The position numbers and the translations under genes are program-made. A DNA stretch of 64,000 bases from Dyadobacter luticola. GTDB taxonomy: Bacteria; Bacteroidota; Bacteroidia; Cytophagales; Spirosomataceae. Positions within the stretch are counted from its first letter, which is position 1. Each line of letters opens with the position of its first letter. Location of the stretch: the NCBI RefSeq assembly GCF_005860805.1, contig NZ_VCEJ01000002.1, positions 1,162,375 through 1,226,374 on the forward strand, given 5' to 3'. The notes under the pieces are model-generated. The model had not been told where the DNA came from. It made no database searches and saw nothing but the letters and a program-made list of their open reading frames with translations. This document shows positions 55,327 through 64,000 of this stretch, piece by piece.

Positions 55327-55782
55327 ATGGCAGAACCACTGATTATCAGCAATAGCATTCAAATCGCCGCGCCTGTGGAAAAAGTATGGGACGCGCTGGT
55401 GAACCCGGAGCAAACCAAAAAGTATATGTTTGGCTGTGAGACCGTTTCCGACTGGCAGCCCGGCAGCGAGTTGCTTTGGAAAGGGGAATATGAAGGAAAG
55501 GAAATGGTATTTGTAAAAGGTGAGATCGTGGAAATTGACCCGCCTAAGTTGCTGATTTACACCACCATCGACTCAAATTCGGACATCGATGATACTTCGG
55601 AAAATTACCTTCGGGTAACTTATGAATTGATACCCGAAGGTAATGGAACGACGCTGAATGTTTCGCAGGGCGATTATAGTACCGTCGCAAATGGAGAATC
55701 GCGCTACCAGGATTCTTACAACAATGGTGAAGGCTGGAACCCGATTCTGGTTGAAATCAAGAAATTGGTCGAATCCGAATAG
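55327..55782 (+). CDS. SRPBCC/AHSA1-type protein
   Basis: A 151-residue helix-grip protein (IQIAAPVEKVWDALVNPEQTKKYMF, VSDWQPGSELLWKGEYEGKEM, GDYSTVANGESRYQDSYNNG). It belongs to the AHSA1-like SRPBCC family. Upstream lies an AraC regulator in the same direction, an arrangement often seen for small ligand-binding proteins. The function is unknown. Confidence 0.86.
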   Translation: MAEPLIISNSIQIAAPVEKVWDALVNPEQTKKYMFGCETVSDWQPGSELLWKGEYEGKEMVFVKGEIVEIDPPKLLIYTTIDSNSDIDDTSENYLRVTYELIPEGNGTTLNVSQGDYSTVANGESRYQDSYNNGEGWNPILVEIKKLVESE

Positions 55783-55785
55783 TTA

Positions 55786-56019
55786 TCAGGGATTTTCTGA
55801 TTCGATCACGCCTACATCTTCCTCATCAATATCCTGCGCCGGAATATCGTCGTCCATGCGTGAACCCGTGTTTGTTTCCGGGGAATCGGGACCCGGTACT
55901 AACGGCGTGGGATTGAGCGGAGGTGCCTGGCCTGGCTCATTATATTCAGGGTAAGGCACCTGTTTATCAGGCATTTCGCTTACAATGTCATTATAGAAGT
56001 CAATAATGCGGAATTCCAT
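55786..56019 (-). CDS. small acidic proline-rich protein of unknown function
   Basis: A 77-residue protein that begins MEFRIIDFYNDIVSEMPDKQ. The middle is a Pro-rich run (YPEYNEPGQAPPLNPTPLVP) and the end is very acidic (DDDIPAQDIDEEDVGVIES). No known domain or signal peptide. The frame's codon choice resembles that of the neighbouring genes, and I believe short proteins of this kind occur in related species. It stops 3 bases from the convergent SRPBCC gene. Confidence 0.55.
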   Translation of the reverse strand: MEFRIIDFYNDIVSEMPDKQVPYPEYNEPGQAPPLNPTPLVPGPDSPETNTGSRMDDDIPAQDIDEEDVGVIESENP

Positions 56020-56082
56020 GAGTTGATGACGTTTGGTTTATTTCTCAAAAGAGAAAAAACTATGCCGCAGAGGAAACCCTGA

Positions 56083-57309
56083 CTAACCCACGCGTTCCAG
56101 CAGTGCCATATAAAATCCGTCGAAACCGTCCTTTGCTACCGACGTGCGGTGCTCCGCAACCAGTTTCCACTGTTTTTTGCGGCTTTTGGTAAATCTTTTC
56201 ACCTGTTCCTCCGACTCTGAGGGCAGAATACTGCACGTCGCGTACACCATTTTTCCACCTGTTTTCACCATGTCCGAGTAAGTGCTCAGAATCGTCCACT
56301 GTACCTGGCGAATGTTTTCCAGAAACTCGGGTTTGAGCTTCCATTTTGAATCCGGATTGCGCCGCAGAACACCCAAACCCGAGCAAGGTACATCCAGCAA
56401 AAGCCGGTCTGCGGTTTGAGAAAGGCTATGAATAATGTCTTCCGACTCAATCAGCATGGTTTCCAGGTTCGTCACCCCATTCCGCTGCGCGCGTTTTTTC
56501 AATTCTTCGAGTTTGAAAGGCTCAATGTCCATCGCCAGCACACTTCCCGAATTTTGAAGTAAAGAAGCAATGTGCAGGCTTTTTCCTCCCGCACCCGCGC
56601 AGGCGTCGATCACGCTCATACCCGAAGAAATATCCAGATAAGGTGCAATAAGCTGAGAACCAGCATCCTGAATTTCAAACAAACCGGATTTGAATGCTTC
56701 CGACTGCTGCATACTTTGCCGCTTATTCAAAACCAATGCATCCGGCACACCTGCGACTTCCGATACCAGGTCGGCGCCCAAGATGGTTTTCACCTCTTCC
56801 AGCGAAGTTTTCAAAGTATTCACCCGCAGCACGACTGGCGCGGGCACATTTAGTGCAGCAATTTCAAGGTCCCACTTTTTACCAAGCTCTTGCTCACAAA
56901 CTTCGTCCAGCCAATCCGGCACAGACTGGGCAATTTTCCTGGTCTGCAAAGCTTCCGCATAACGTGTTTCAATGCTGATCGGATCGATTTCAGCGAATTC
57001 TGCCCAGTCAGGCAGCGTTTCGAAATGCACTTTTTGCAAATGCTGCGGTTTAATGATCTGCCAAACACCTACCAGACGCCAAAATTCTTCGGTTTCCGAG
57101 GCACTTTTCATCTCGGCGCAGTATTTTACCAGCCGCCACCAGCGCACGATTTCGTAGGTGTTTTCGGCAATAAATGCCCGGTCGCGGGCGCCCCACTTCT
57201 TATTCGATTTCAGCAGTTGCTCCACAACCCGGTCGGCTTGCCGGTTTTTAACAAAAATATCCCGGAGCGCGTCAGCGATAGCGGCTACTAAACCTTTATG
57301 CAGTTTCAA
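56083..57309 (-). CDS. RsmB/NOP family class I SAM-dependent rRNA methyltransferase
   Basis: The open frame reaches 57393, but its first 28 codons lie within the histidine-kinase gene and look unrelated to the family. I therefore start at the TTG at 57309 (MKLHKGLVAAIADALRD), which fits homologs and leaves a 22-base gap. The protein has about 408 residues: an N-terminal RNA-binding domain, then SMSVIDACAGAGGKSLHIASL (motif I), LLLDVPCSGLGVLRRNP and ATCSILPSE, the two Cys motifs of m5C methyltransferases. It methylates cytosine in rRNA or a related RNA. Confidence 0.87.
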   Translation of the reverse strand: MKLHKGLVAAIADALRDIFVKNRQADRVVEQLLKSNKKWGARDRAFIAENTYEIVRWWRLVKYCAEMKSASETEEFWRLVGVWQIIKPQHLQKVHFETLPDWAEFAEIDPISIETRYAEALQTRKIAQSVPDWLDEVCEQELGKKWDLEIAALNVPAPVVLRVNTLKTSLEEVKTILGADLVSEVAGVPDALVLNKRQSMQQSEAFKSGLFEIQDAGSQLIAPYLDISSGMSVIDACAGAGGKSLHIASLLQNSGSVLAMDIEPFKLEELKKRAQRNGVTNLETMLIESEDIIHSLSQTADRLLLDVPCSGLGVLRRNPDSKWKLKPEFLENIRQVQWTILSTYSDMVKTGGKMVYATCSILPSESEEQVKRFTKSRKKQWKLVAEHRTSVAKDGFDGFYMALLERVG

Positions 57310-57331
57310 ATTTGAAATTGATTTACGGATG

Positions 57332-58588
57332 TTATTGGAGCCTTTGGGGCAAATTAATGTCAAAGGTAGTACCAGATCCGATTTCTGAGGCAATAGTCAT
57401 CGTACCATTCAGGCTGCCGATCAAATGTTTTACCAGCGCAAGTCCGAATCCATAGCCTTGCTCGCCACTGGTACCATCTGTGGTTGAGGCAGTTCCGTCC
57501 AAAATCGCCCGGATACCTTCCTCTTTCATCCCCACGCCGGAATCTTCCACCCTGATGTGCAGATTAGGTCCCTCAGGATTTAACGCAAGTTCCAGATCAA
57601 CAGTCACAAACCCATTTTCCGGTGTGAATTTCATGGCATTCGAAATCAGGTTGCCTGTGATTTGCAGCAGCTTATTCCTTGAAAACGAGATTTTATCAGT
57701 TTGTTTGCTGATCCGCACCTTGAAATGGATCTGCTTGTTCATTGCCTGCGGCAGGTAGAGCTTTTCCAACTTATCCTTAAAAATTTCCAGGTTAAAGCCA
57801 CCACTATTCACCAGTGTAGATTTCGATGCCGACTTATCCTTATGCGAATCCAGGATTTCTTCCGCCAGGTCCAAAATCGAATTACTGCTTTTATGAATCA
57901 GGTTAATGAATTCCAAAACTTCATCCATCTGGTTGCTATCTCCCTGATCCTGAATGATTTTCGACAAACCGATAATGCCCCCAAGTGGTCCCCTGATGTC
58001 ATGCGCCACTTTTTTCTGCGTTTGCTTTGCTTCCATCAGCTTGGCTTTCAACCCCTCCATTACCCGGTGCGTTTTGAGCCTGCTGACAATTTCGTCGGCA
58101 ATGATCTTCATCAGCTCAATTTTCTCCGGATCCAGCACGACCCTTTCCTGATCCAGCACGCATAACGCGCCAATGTTCAAGCCTGCGCCCGTGCGGAGCG
58201 GGATACCGTAATAATATCGTACATTCGGATCACCCGTCACATACCCTTTGTCCTTAAAACGGTCATCAGCACTAAGATCCGTCACTTCGAAAGAATCATT
58301 GCTCATAATGGTATACTGGCAGACTGACTCTTCGCGTGCCATCTGGTCAAGATCCATTCCATAGTTTGAAATAGTCCATTGCGTGAGCGAATCAATGAGG
58401 TTTACCAAAGAAATACGTGTGCCGGTTACTTTGGCGGCCAGTTTCGCCAGTTCCTGAAATGTTTCCTGATGATCAGAAAAATCAACGTCGAACTCTGCCA
58501 GGGACATCAGCCTTTCCATTTCGTTGGCTGGGATGGGTGGATTGTTATTCACGAATAGAGGAATTGAAAAAAGTTTGGTTCTGTTCAA
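57332..58588 (-). CDS. GAF-domain sensor histidine kinase
   Basis: A 418-residue cytoplasmic protein. Residues about 35-175 are a GAF domain (VTGTRISLVNLIDSLTQWT, SVCQYTIMSNDSFEVTDLSA, NIGALCVLDQERVVL). A helical linker leads to the H-box KKVAHDIRGPLGGIIG, with the phosphoacceptor His196. The ATPase domain follows: ITGNLISNAMKFTPENG (N-box), RVEDSGVGM (G1), YGFGLALVKHLI (G2). No membrane segment is seen. No response regulator adjoins it, so it is an orphan kinase. Its upstream DNA carries two tandem operator-like repeats. Confidence 0.93.
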   Translation of the reverse strand: MNRTKLFSIPLFVNNNPPIPANEMERLMSLAEFDVDFSDHQETFQELAKLAAKVTGTRISLVNLIDSLTQWTISNYGMDLDQMAREESVCQYTIMSNDSFEVTDLSADDRFKDKGYVTGDPNVRYYYGIPLRTGAGLNIGALCVLDQERVVLDPEKIELMKIIADEIVSRLKTHRVMEGLKAKLMEAKQTQKKVAHDIRGPLGGIIGLSKIIQDQGDSNQMDEVLEFINLIHKSSNSILDLAEEILDSHKDKSASKSTLVNSGGFNLEIFKDKLEKLYLPQAMNKQIHFKVRISKQTDKISFSRNKLLQITGNLISNAMKFTPENGFVTVDLELALNPEGPNLHIRVEDSGVGMKEEGIRAILDGTASTTDGTSGEQGYGFGLALVKHLIGSLNGTMTIASEIGSGTTFDINLPQRLQ

Positions 58589-58812
58589 AACAAATTTAAC
58601 CTAACAATTAATTCTACCCAAACTGTGGAGGTCATTTATCGGCCTTCTAAATTGGGCGCCTGCCTGTCAGTAGCTTATATAAAACATTCAGGCTTCGGAA
58701 ACCTAATCTTGGAATAATTCTGTTTCCTTATCAAAATAAGAGTTGTATATTGTAGCAGTCTACCGAGGCTATTTATAGTACTTATTGAAGCGGCATCAGA
58801 AAGTCAAAAATG

Positions 58813-58855
58813 TCTAACAGCGTTAATAAGTATTTCTAACATTGTTAAATAAGTA
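58813..58855. repeat. tandem direct repeat with TAAC-N3-GTTA palindromes
   Basis: TCTAACAGCGTTAATAAGTA (58813-58832) and a 21-base copy (58835-58855, with TAACATTGTTA) are separated by two bases. Each carries an imperfect palindrome TAAC-N3-GTTA, and the centres are 22 bases apart, two helical turns. This looks like a paired regulator-binding site for one of the divergent genes. Confidence 0.5.
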
Positions 58856-58922
58856 GCAACTGTAAGATTTATTGGTTTAAACGCCGAATTAAAGCATTTA
58901 CTATTTTATAGTTGCATTTCGG

Positions 58923-58930
58923 TAATTTTG
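58923..58930 (+). promoter_or_regulatory. TAATTTTG -7 element for the DUF2147 gene
   Basis: It matches TAnnTTTG and lies 72 bases before the chosen ATG (59003). The -33 region holds no clear TTG, so the promoter call is moderate. Confidence 0.45.
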
Positions 58931-59002
58931 TAGTTCAACTTCAAATTGAACATTTTCCAGATATAAAAATTGTACTCCGCAGGAATGTCAGTCAATACTC
59001 GA

Positions 59003-59452
59003 ATGTATAAAATCATTTTTACCATACTTTTTCTATCAGCATATCAGTTTGCATCGGGTCAAAATCTGCCCGGCGATAAGATTGTTGGTGAGTGGATGAA
59101 TGAAGAAAAAGACAGCAAAATTGAAATCTATAAAGTGGGCAGCGAGTACTTCGGAAAGCTTCTCTGGACGGATGAGTTATTTGAGGCAGATGGAGTTACC
59201 TCCAAAAAAGACGTACGAAATTCGGACGAAAAACTTCGCACCCGCAACCTGCTGCAAGTCGACATCCTCCAAGGTTTTGTTTTTGATGAAGATACCTGGG
59301 ACGACGGAAAAATGTACGACCCTAAAAGCGGGAAAACATACAACTGCATCATGAAACTGCGGGAAAAACTATTGGAAATCAGAAGCTATATAGGTATTCC
59401 ACTCTTCGGTCGATCTACATACTGGCAGCGTCAGCCTAAGGAACAGTTGTAG
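59003..59452 (+). CDS. DUF2147 family secreted protein
   Basis: The frame opens at a TTG (58970) and has ATGs at 58985 and 59003. I choose 59003 because MYKIIFTILFLSAYQFASGQ is a good signal peptide. The mature part shows the DUF2147 pattern: GDKIVGEWMNEEKDSKIEIYK, LLQVDILQGFVFDEDTWDDGKMYDPKSGKTYNC and LEIRSYIGIPLFGRSTYWQR. The family is probably periplasmic and has no known role. Confidence 0.85.
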   Translation: MYKIIFTILFLSAYQFASGQNLPGDKIVGEWMNEEKDSKIEIYKVGSEYFGKLLWTDELFEADGVTSKKDVRNSDEKLRTRNLLQVDILQGFVFDEDTWDDGKMYDPKSGKTYNCIMKLREKLLEIRSYIGIPLFGRSTYWQRQPKEQL

Positions 59453-59553
59453 CGTACCTCCCCTACGCCACTTAGCAACGACACCTTTGAGAATCGTGCA
59501 AGATCTTTTCATTGATTTCTGAGGCATTTAGGCTGACTAAACCGGTTCTTTGA

Positions 59554-59561
59554 TATTTTTG
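59554..59561 (+). promoter_or_regulatory. TATTTTTG -7 element for the WYL regulator
   Basis: TAnnTTTG match 24 bases before the ATG at 59586, giving an 18-base leader. The -33 element is not clear. Confidence 0.45.
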
Positions 59562-59585
59562 CGGCAGACACTTTCTCCGCAAAAA

Positions 59586-60530
59586 ATGAACCGTTTCGAC
59601 CGCATTACTGCCATCCTGATCCAGCTTCAATCCCGCAAAATTGTAAAAGCCCAGGACCTGGCCGAGCGCTTCGAAATCAGCCTCAGGACAGTTTACAGGG
59701 ACATTAACTCGCTGGCAGAAGCCGGTGTGCCGATTGTTGGGGAGGCGGGTGTGGGCTATTCGATCATGGATGGCTACCGCCTGCCTCCCGTCATGTTTAC
59801 GCGGGAAGAGGCGCGGACATTCATCACAGCTGAGAAATTGATGGAGAAATTCACAGATATCTCCACGCAATCGCATTATCAGTCGGCTATGTTTAAGATC
59901 AAGGCGGTTTTGAAAAGCAATGAAAAATCGATGGTGGAAAACCTCGAAAATCACATTGAGATCCGGCACAACAACCAGCTTTTTCATAAATCAAACAGCA
60001 ACACGCTGGATACATTGTTGAAAAGCATTTCCGAAAAGAAAATCGCGAAAATCTATTACGCCGCCATGAATGCCGATGATCCGATGGAGCGGGTGATCGA
60101 GCCGGTGGGGGTTTATCACGAAAATAATTACTGGTACACAGTCGCTTACTGCTATTTGCGGAACGATTACCGTAATTTCCGCTCCGACCGCGTCCTGCGC
60201 TGCGAGCTTACGGAGGAGCCTTTTAAACAAAAACACGCGCCGCTGAAAGATTTTATGCACAATCCCTGGGGCCCTGAAACGGTGCGGCTTATCCGGATCA
60301 AAATTGAAAAGAGGACAAGCCGGTACATTCGGGAGCAGCGCAATACTTACGGTTTTGTTTCGGAAATTAATAAAGGGGATTTTGTTGAAATGTCCTTTTT
60401 GAGCCCGTCCCTCGAATGGTTTGCCCGATGGTATCTCATGATCGCACCCAGCGCCTACATTCTCGAACCCGAATCTTTAAAAACCGTCGTAAGAAACCTG
60501 GTTGAAAAGATTTCCGAAAACATTCAGTAG
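59586..60530 (+). CDS. HTH and WYL-domain transcriptional regulator (YafY-like)
   Basis: I start at the ATG at 59586 (MNRFDRITAILIQLQSRKIV) rather than 59550. The 314-residue protein has a DeoR-like helix-turn-helix (VKAQDLAERFEISLRTVYRDINSL), then a WYL domain (KIAKIYYAAMNADDPMERVIEPVGVYHENNYWYTVAYC, LRNDYRNFRSDRV). WYL proteins bind nucleotides or other small ligands. The gene ends 5 bases before the FMN reductase, suggesting one transcript. Confidence 0.92.
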   Translation: MNRFDRITAILIQLQSRKIVKAQDLAERFEISLRTVYRDINSLAEAGVPIVGEAGVGYSIMDGYRLPPVMFTREEARTFITAEKLMEKFTDISTQSHYQSAMFKIKAVLKSNEKSMVENLENHIEIRHNNQLFHKSNSNTLDTLLKSISEKKIAKIYYAAMNADDPMERVIEPVGVYHENNYWYTVAYCYLRNDYRNFRSDRVLRCELTEEPFKQKHAPLKDFMHNPWGPETVRLIRIKIEKRTSRYIREQRNTYGFVSEINKGDFVEMSFLSPSLEWFARWYLMIAPSAYILEPESLKTVVRNLVEKISENIQ

Positions 60531-60535
60531 CAGCG

Positions 60536-61075
60536 ATGAATTCAATCCACATTCTCGGAATTTCTGGCAGTCTCCGCGCAGACTCCACCAATACCATCAT
60601 TCTCAACAGTTTCCAGGAACATTTACCCCGGCATGTTACCTTTGAAATCTTCCAGGGCCTGGGCGAATTCCCGCATTTCAGCCCGGAATTGCAGGATACC
60701 GAGCCAGTGACCCGTTTTAAAAATGCCATCCAGCAAGCGTCGGGTGTCATCATTTGCACCCCGGAATATGCGTTTGGCGTACCAGGAACATTGAAGAACG
60801 CGCTGGATTGGACGGTAGGTACAGGCGACTTAAACGACAAGCCGCTCGCGGTCATCAGCGCATCGCCACTCAATTCCGGCGGTGACAAAGCACTTGCCTC
60901 CATCCTGCTCACGCTGACCGCCTTAGGTGCAAAAAGAAATGAACATTCAGCACTTTCAATTCCCAATATCAAGCAAAAAATACGGGACGGTAAAGTCACC
61001 GACTCCGAGACGATCAGCCTGCTGAAAGCACAAGCCGAGAACCTGATGGAACTTATTTCAAGCGTTCAAGGCTGA
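60536..61075 (+). CDS. NADPH-dependent FMN reductase family protein
   Basis: A 179-residue flavodoxin-like protein. It opens with ILGISGSLRADSTNTIILNS, the FMN-phosphate loop, and includes GVIICTPEYAFGVPGTLKNALDW, the NAD(P)H/FMN signature. It reduces FMN or quinone-like substrates with NAD(P)H. It is probably co-transcribed with the WYL regulator upstream, and ends in a strong terminator. Confidence 0.9.
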   Translation: MNSIHILGISGSLRADSTNTIILNSFQEHLPRHVTFEIFQGLGEFPHFSPELQDTEPVTRFKNAIQQASGVIICTPEYAFGVPGTLKNALDWTVGTGDLNDKPLAVISASPLNSGGDKALASILLTLTALGAKRNEHSALSIPNIKQKIRDGKVTDSETISLLKAQAENLMELISSVQG

Positions 61076-61107
61076 TTTACTGATATAGTTCAATTTATTA
61101 TACGGCA

Positions 61108-61140
61108 AACAAAAGACTACTATTCTGGTAGTCTTTTGTT
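61108..61140 (+). terminator. terminator after the FMN reductase gene
   Basis: AACAAAAGACTAC (61108-61120) and GTAGTCTTTTGTT (61128-61140) form a perfect 13-bp stem around TATTCTG, with T-rich bases after it. Confidence 0.8.
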
Positions 61141-61150
61141 TTGTTATTGA

Positions 61151-61158
61151 TACATTTG
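61151..61158 (+). promoter_or_regulatory. TACATTTG -7 element for metY
   Basis: It matches TAnnTTTG and lies 29 bases before the ATG at 61188. The region at -33 is occupied by the preceding terminator and has no clear TTG. Confidence 0.45.
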
Positions 61159-61175
61159 GGTTTTATCCACCATAA

Positions 61176-62474
<1,299 letters not shown>

Positions 62475-62531
62475 TTTTGAATGAATGAATTTTGAATGAG
62501 TGAATACATCATGTTGTATTCACTCATTCAA
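62475..62531. terminator. bidirectional hairpin between metY and the S9 peptidase gene
   Basis: TTGAATGAGTGAATACA (62492-62508) pairs over 17 bases with TGTATTCACTCATTCAA (62515-62531), loop TCATGT. A 15-base tandem copy with one mismatch (62475-62489 and 62490-62504, ttttgaatgaatgaa type) precedes it. It shares the TGAATGAG words with the hairpin at 35015-35061. Confidence 0.65.
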
Positions 62532-62538
62532 TCAAAAC

Positions 62539-64000
62539 TCACTTCGTCTTTCCTTCCAGCGCAAACATAAATGCGTACCTCAGTGCTACTTCTTTCAGGT
62601 AGTCGAACCTGCCCGAAGAGCCTCCGTGGCCAGCGTCCATGTTGGTGTGGAGCAACAAGACATTCTTATCGGTTTTATGTGTTCTTAATCTCGCTACCCA
62701 CTTGGCCGGTTCAAAATACTGCACCTGGCTATCGTGCAGACCGGTGGTCACCAGCATATTAGGGTACGCCTTTTTCTCCACATTATCATAGGGAGAGTAC
62801 GATTTCATGTAATCATAGGATGCTTTATTTGTCGGGTTTCCCCACTCGTCGAATTCGTTGGTTGTCAGCGGAATGCTTTCATCCAGCATGGTGGTGACCA
62901 CATCTACGAAAGGTACATCGGCGATAATGCCGCGCCAGAGATCCGGACGCAGGTTGGTGATAGCGCCCATCAGCAAGCCACCCGCGCTGCCGCCTTCCGC
63001 AAATAAATGTTTGGACGAGGTGTAGTTTTCTTTAATCAAAAACTCGGCGCAGTCTATGAAATCATTGAATGTGTTCTTCTTCTTGAACATTTTGCCATCC
63101 TCATACCATTTCCGCCCCATTTCCTGGCCGCCGCGAATGTGCGCGATCGCAAAAATAAAGCCTCGGTTGAGCAGAGAAAGCCGGCCGCTGCTGAAACTCG
63201 CATCGGTGCTATAACCGTAAGATCCGTACGCGTAAAGCAGCATCGGGGTATCGGCGCTTTTGGGCATGCCTTTCTTATAAACCAGCGAAATCGGCACCTT
63301 TACCCCGTCGCGTGCTGTTGCGTATAGACGCTCCGTCACGTACTCGTCCGGGTTGTAGCCGCCTACTACTTCCTGCCTCTTTTTCAAATCTTTCTTCTTC
63401 GTTTCCATGTCGTAGTCGTAAACCGAGCTAGGCGTGGTAAGCGAAGTATAAGTGTAGCGCAGGTTTTTGGTATCGTATTCCGGATTTCCAGAGGCGTAAA
63501 CATCATAGGCCGGTTCGCCGAAATCGACATAATGTTCCGCATTCGTACGAATGTTACGGATGCGCAGCTGCACAAGCCCGTTTTTACGCTCCTGCACTAC
63601 CAGAAAGTTCTTGAACACATCAATATCTTCCAGCAACACATCATTTCGGGTCGGGATCACATCCTTCCAGTTTTCCACGCCGGTTTGTTCCACCGGTGTT
63701 TCCATCAGGCGGAAATTCAGCGCGTCTTTGTTGGTCAGGACCAGGAATTTGTCGTCCTGGTGATCAATTTCGTACAAAACGTTTTTGATCCTCGGCTGAA
63801 AAACCTTGAACTCACCATCCGGCTTATCCGCATCCAGAATGCGGTACTCCGACGACATGGTCGCCCGCGAGCCAATCATAATGTACTTTTCAGACTTGGT
63901 TTTGCCGACGCCGATGTAATTACTCTTGTCCTTTTCAGCATAAACCACCACATCCTTTCTTGCATCTGTACCCAATGTATGCCGCTTGATTTTCTCGCTC
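62539..64000 (-). CDS. S9 family oligopeptidase B-type serine peptidase (N-terminus outside window)
   Basis: The frame runs from the stop at 62539 to the window edge without a convincing start, and SEKIKRHTLGTDARKD at the edge is a normal internal S9A segment. About 486 residues are visible. The C-terminal catalytic domain contains GGSAGGLLMGA (catalytic Ser), the Asp in GLHDSQVQYFEPAKW and the His in DAGHGGSSGRF. A beta-propeller segment precedes it. The motif LDESIPLTTNEFDEWGNP is typical of PtrB/oligopeptidase B, which cleaves short peptides after basic residues. No sorting domain is seen at the C-terminus. Confidence 0.93.
   Translation of the reverse strand, partial: SEKIKRHTLGTDARKDVVVYAEKDKSNYIGVGKTKSEKYIMIGSRATMSSEYRILDADKPDGEFKVFQPRIKNVLYEIDHQDDKFLVLTNKDALNFRLMETPVEQTGVENWKDVIPTRNDVLLEDIDVFKNFLVVQERKNGLVQLRIRNIRTNAEHYVDFGEPAYDVYASGNPEYDTKNLRYTYTSLTTPSSVYDYDMETKKKDLKKRQEVVGGYNPDEYVTERLYATARDGVKVPISLVYKKGMPKSADTPMLLYAYGSYGYSTDASFSSGRLSLLNRGFIFAIAHIRGGQEMGRKWYEDGKMFKKKNTFNDFIDCAEFLIKENYTSSKHLFAEGGSAGGLLMGAITNLRPDLWRGIIADVPFVDVVTTMLDESIPLTTNEFDEWGNPTNKASYDYMKSYSPYDNVEKKAYPNMLVTTGLHDSQVQYFEPAKWVARLRTHKTDKNVLLLHTNMDAGHGGSSGRFDYLKEVALRYAFMFALEGKTK

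Larger units (their letters stand above)
58589..59002. other. divergent intergenic region with tandem repeats
   Basis: A 414-base AT-rich stretch between the histidine kinase and the DUF2147 gene. It holds the repeats at 58813-58855 and a -7 element at 58923-58930. No protein or RNA gene was seen. Confidence 0.5.

Overview
The window looks like chromosomal DNA of a Bacteroidota member of the order Cytophagales, most likely Dyadobacter or a close relative (Spirosomataceae). This is inferred from a SusC/SusD pair, type IX secretion sorting domains, a primary sigma factor of about 287 residues, TAnnTTTG promoter elements instead of TATAAT boxes, a tRNA without an encoded CCA end, and many Bacteroidota-restricted families. 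No integrase, transposase, phage gene, CRISPR array, rRNA operon or IS element was found. Most of the window is housekeeping and envelope DNA with high gene density.

Layout. 1-5.8 kb (minus): the truncated gene of a DUF2231/cytochrome c membrane protein, then a SusD/SusC outer-membrane uptake pair. 6.2-8.1 kb (plus): a large secreted protein with a gliding-motility-type C-terminal domain. A close paralog lies at 44.1-46.3 kb. 8.1-11.7 kb: an XRE regulator, dapD, gapA and trmB. 11-19.9 kb (minus): an envelope cluster in the order TPR protein, plugless beta-barrel, HU/SPOR protein, TonB-like protein, folC, trmB. 20-28.5 kb: small conserved genes, menD, the primary sigma factor, pnp, rpsO, an LptF/G permease and a START-like protein. 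28.7-30.7 kb: tRNA-Met and an ABC exporter. 30.8-32.6 kb: a DNA-alkylation-repair group (2OG-Fe(II) oxygenase, Ada-type zinc domain protein, AlkA glycosylase). 32.7-46.3 kb: holA, acpH, a SlyD-type isomerase, dCMP deaminase, a secreted HExxH protein, comEC, an M43 protease, phoH, dnaB, rlmD and the second gliding-type protein.

46.3-64 kb is the more accessory part. It holds an Rrf2 regulator with an NAD(P)-binding partner gene and matching operator-like palindromes, several SRPBCC proteins, an OprO/P-like porin, tex, a ThuA protein, an AraC regulator, an RsmB-family methyltransferase, a GAF histidine kinase, a WYL regulator followed by an FMN reductase, metY, and the C-terminal part of an S9 oligopeptidase.

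I see no large undescribed system here. The observations most worth a second look are the repair group with an Ada domain that has lost its methyl-acceptor cysteine, the paired Rrf2 operators, the TPR/beta-barrel/HU-SPOR operon, a hairpin family built on the word TGAATGAG that recurs at two convergent gene ends, and tandem TAAC-N3-GTTA sites upstream of a histidine kinase.
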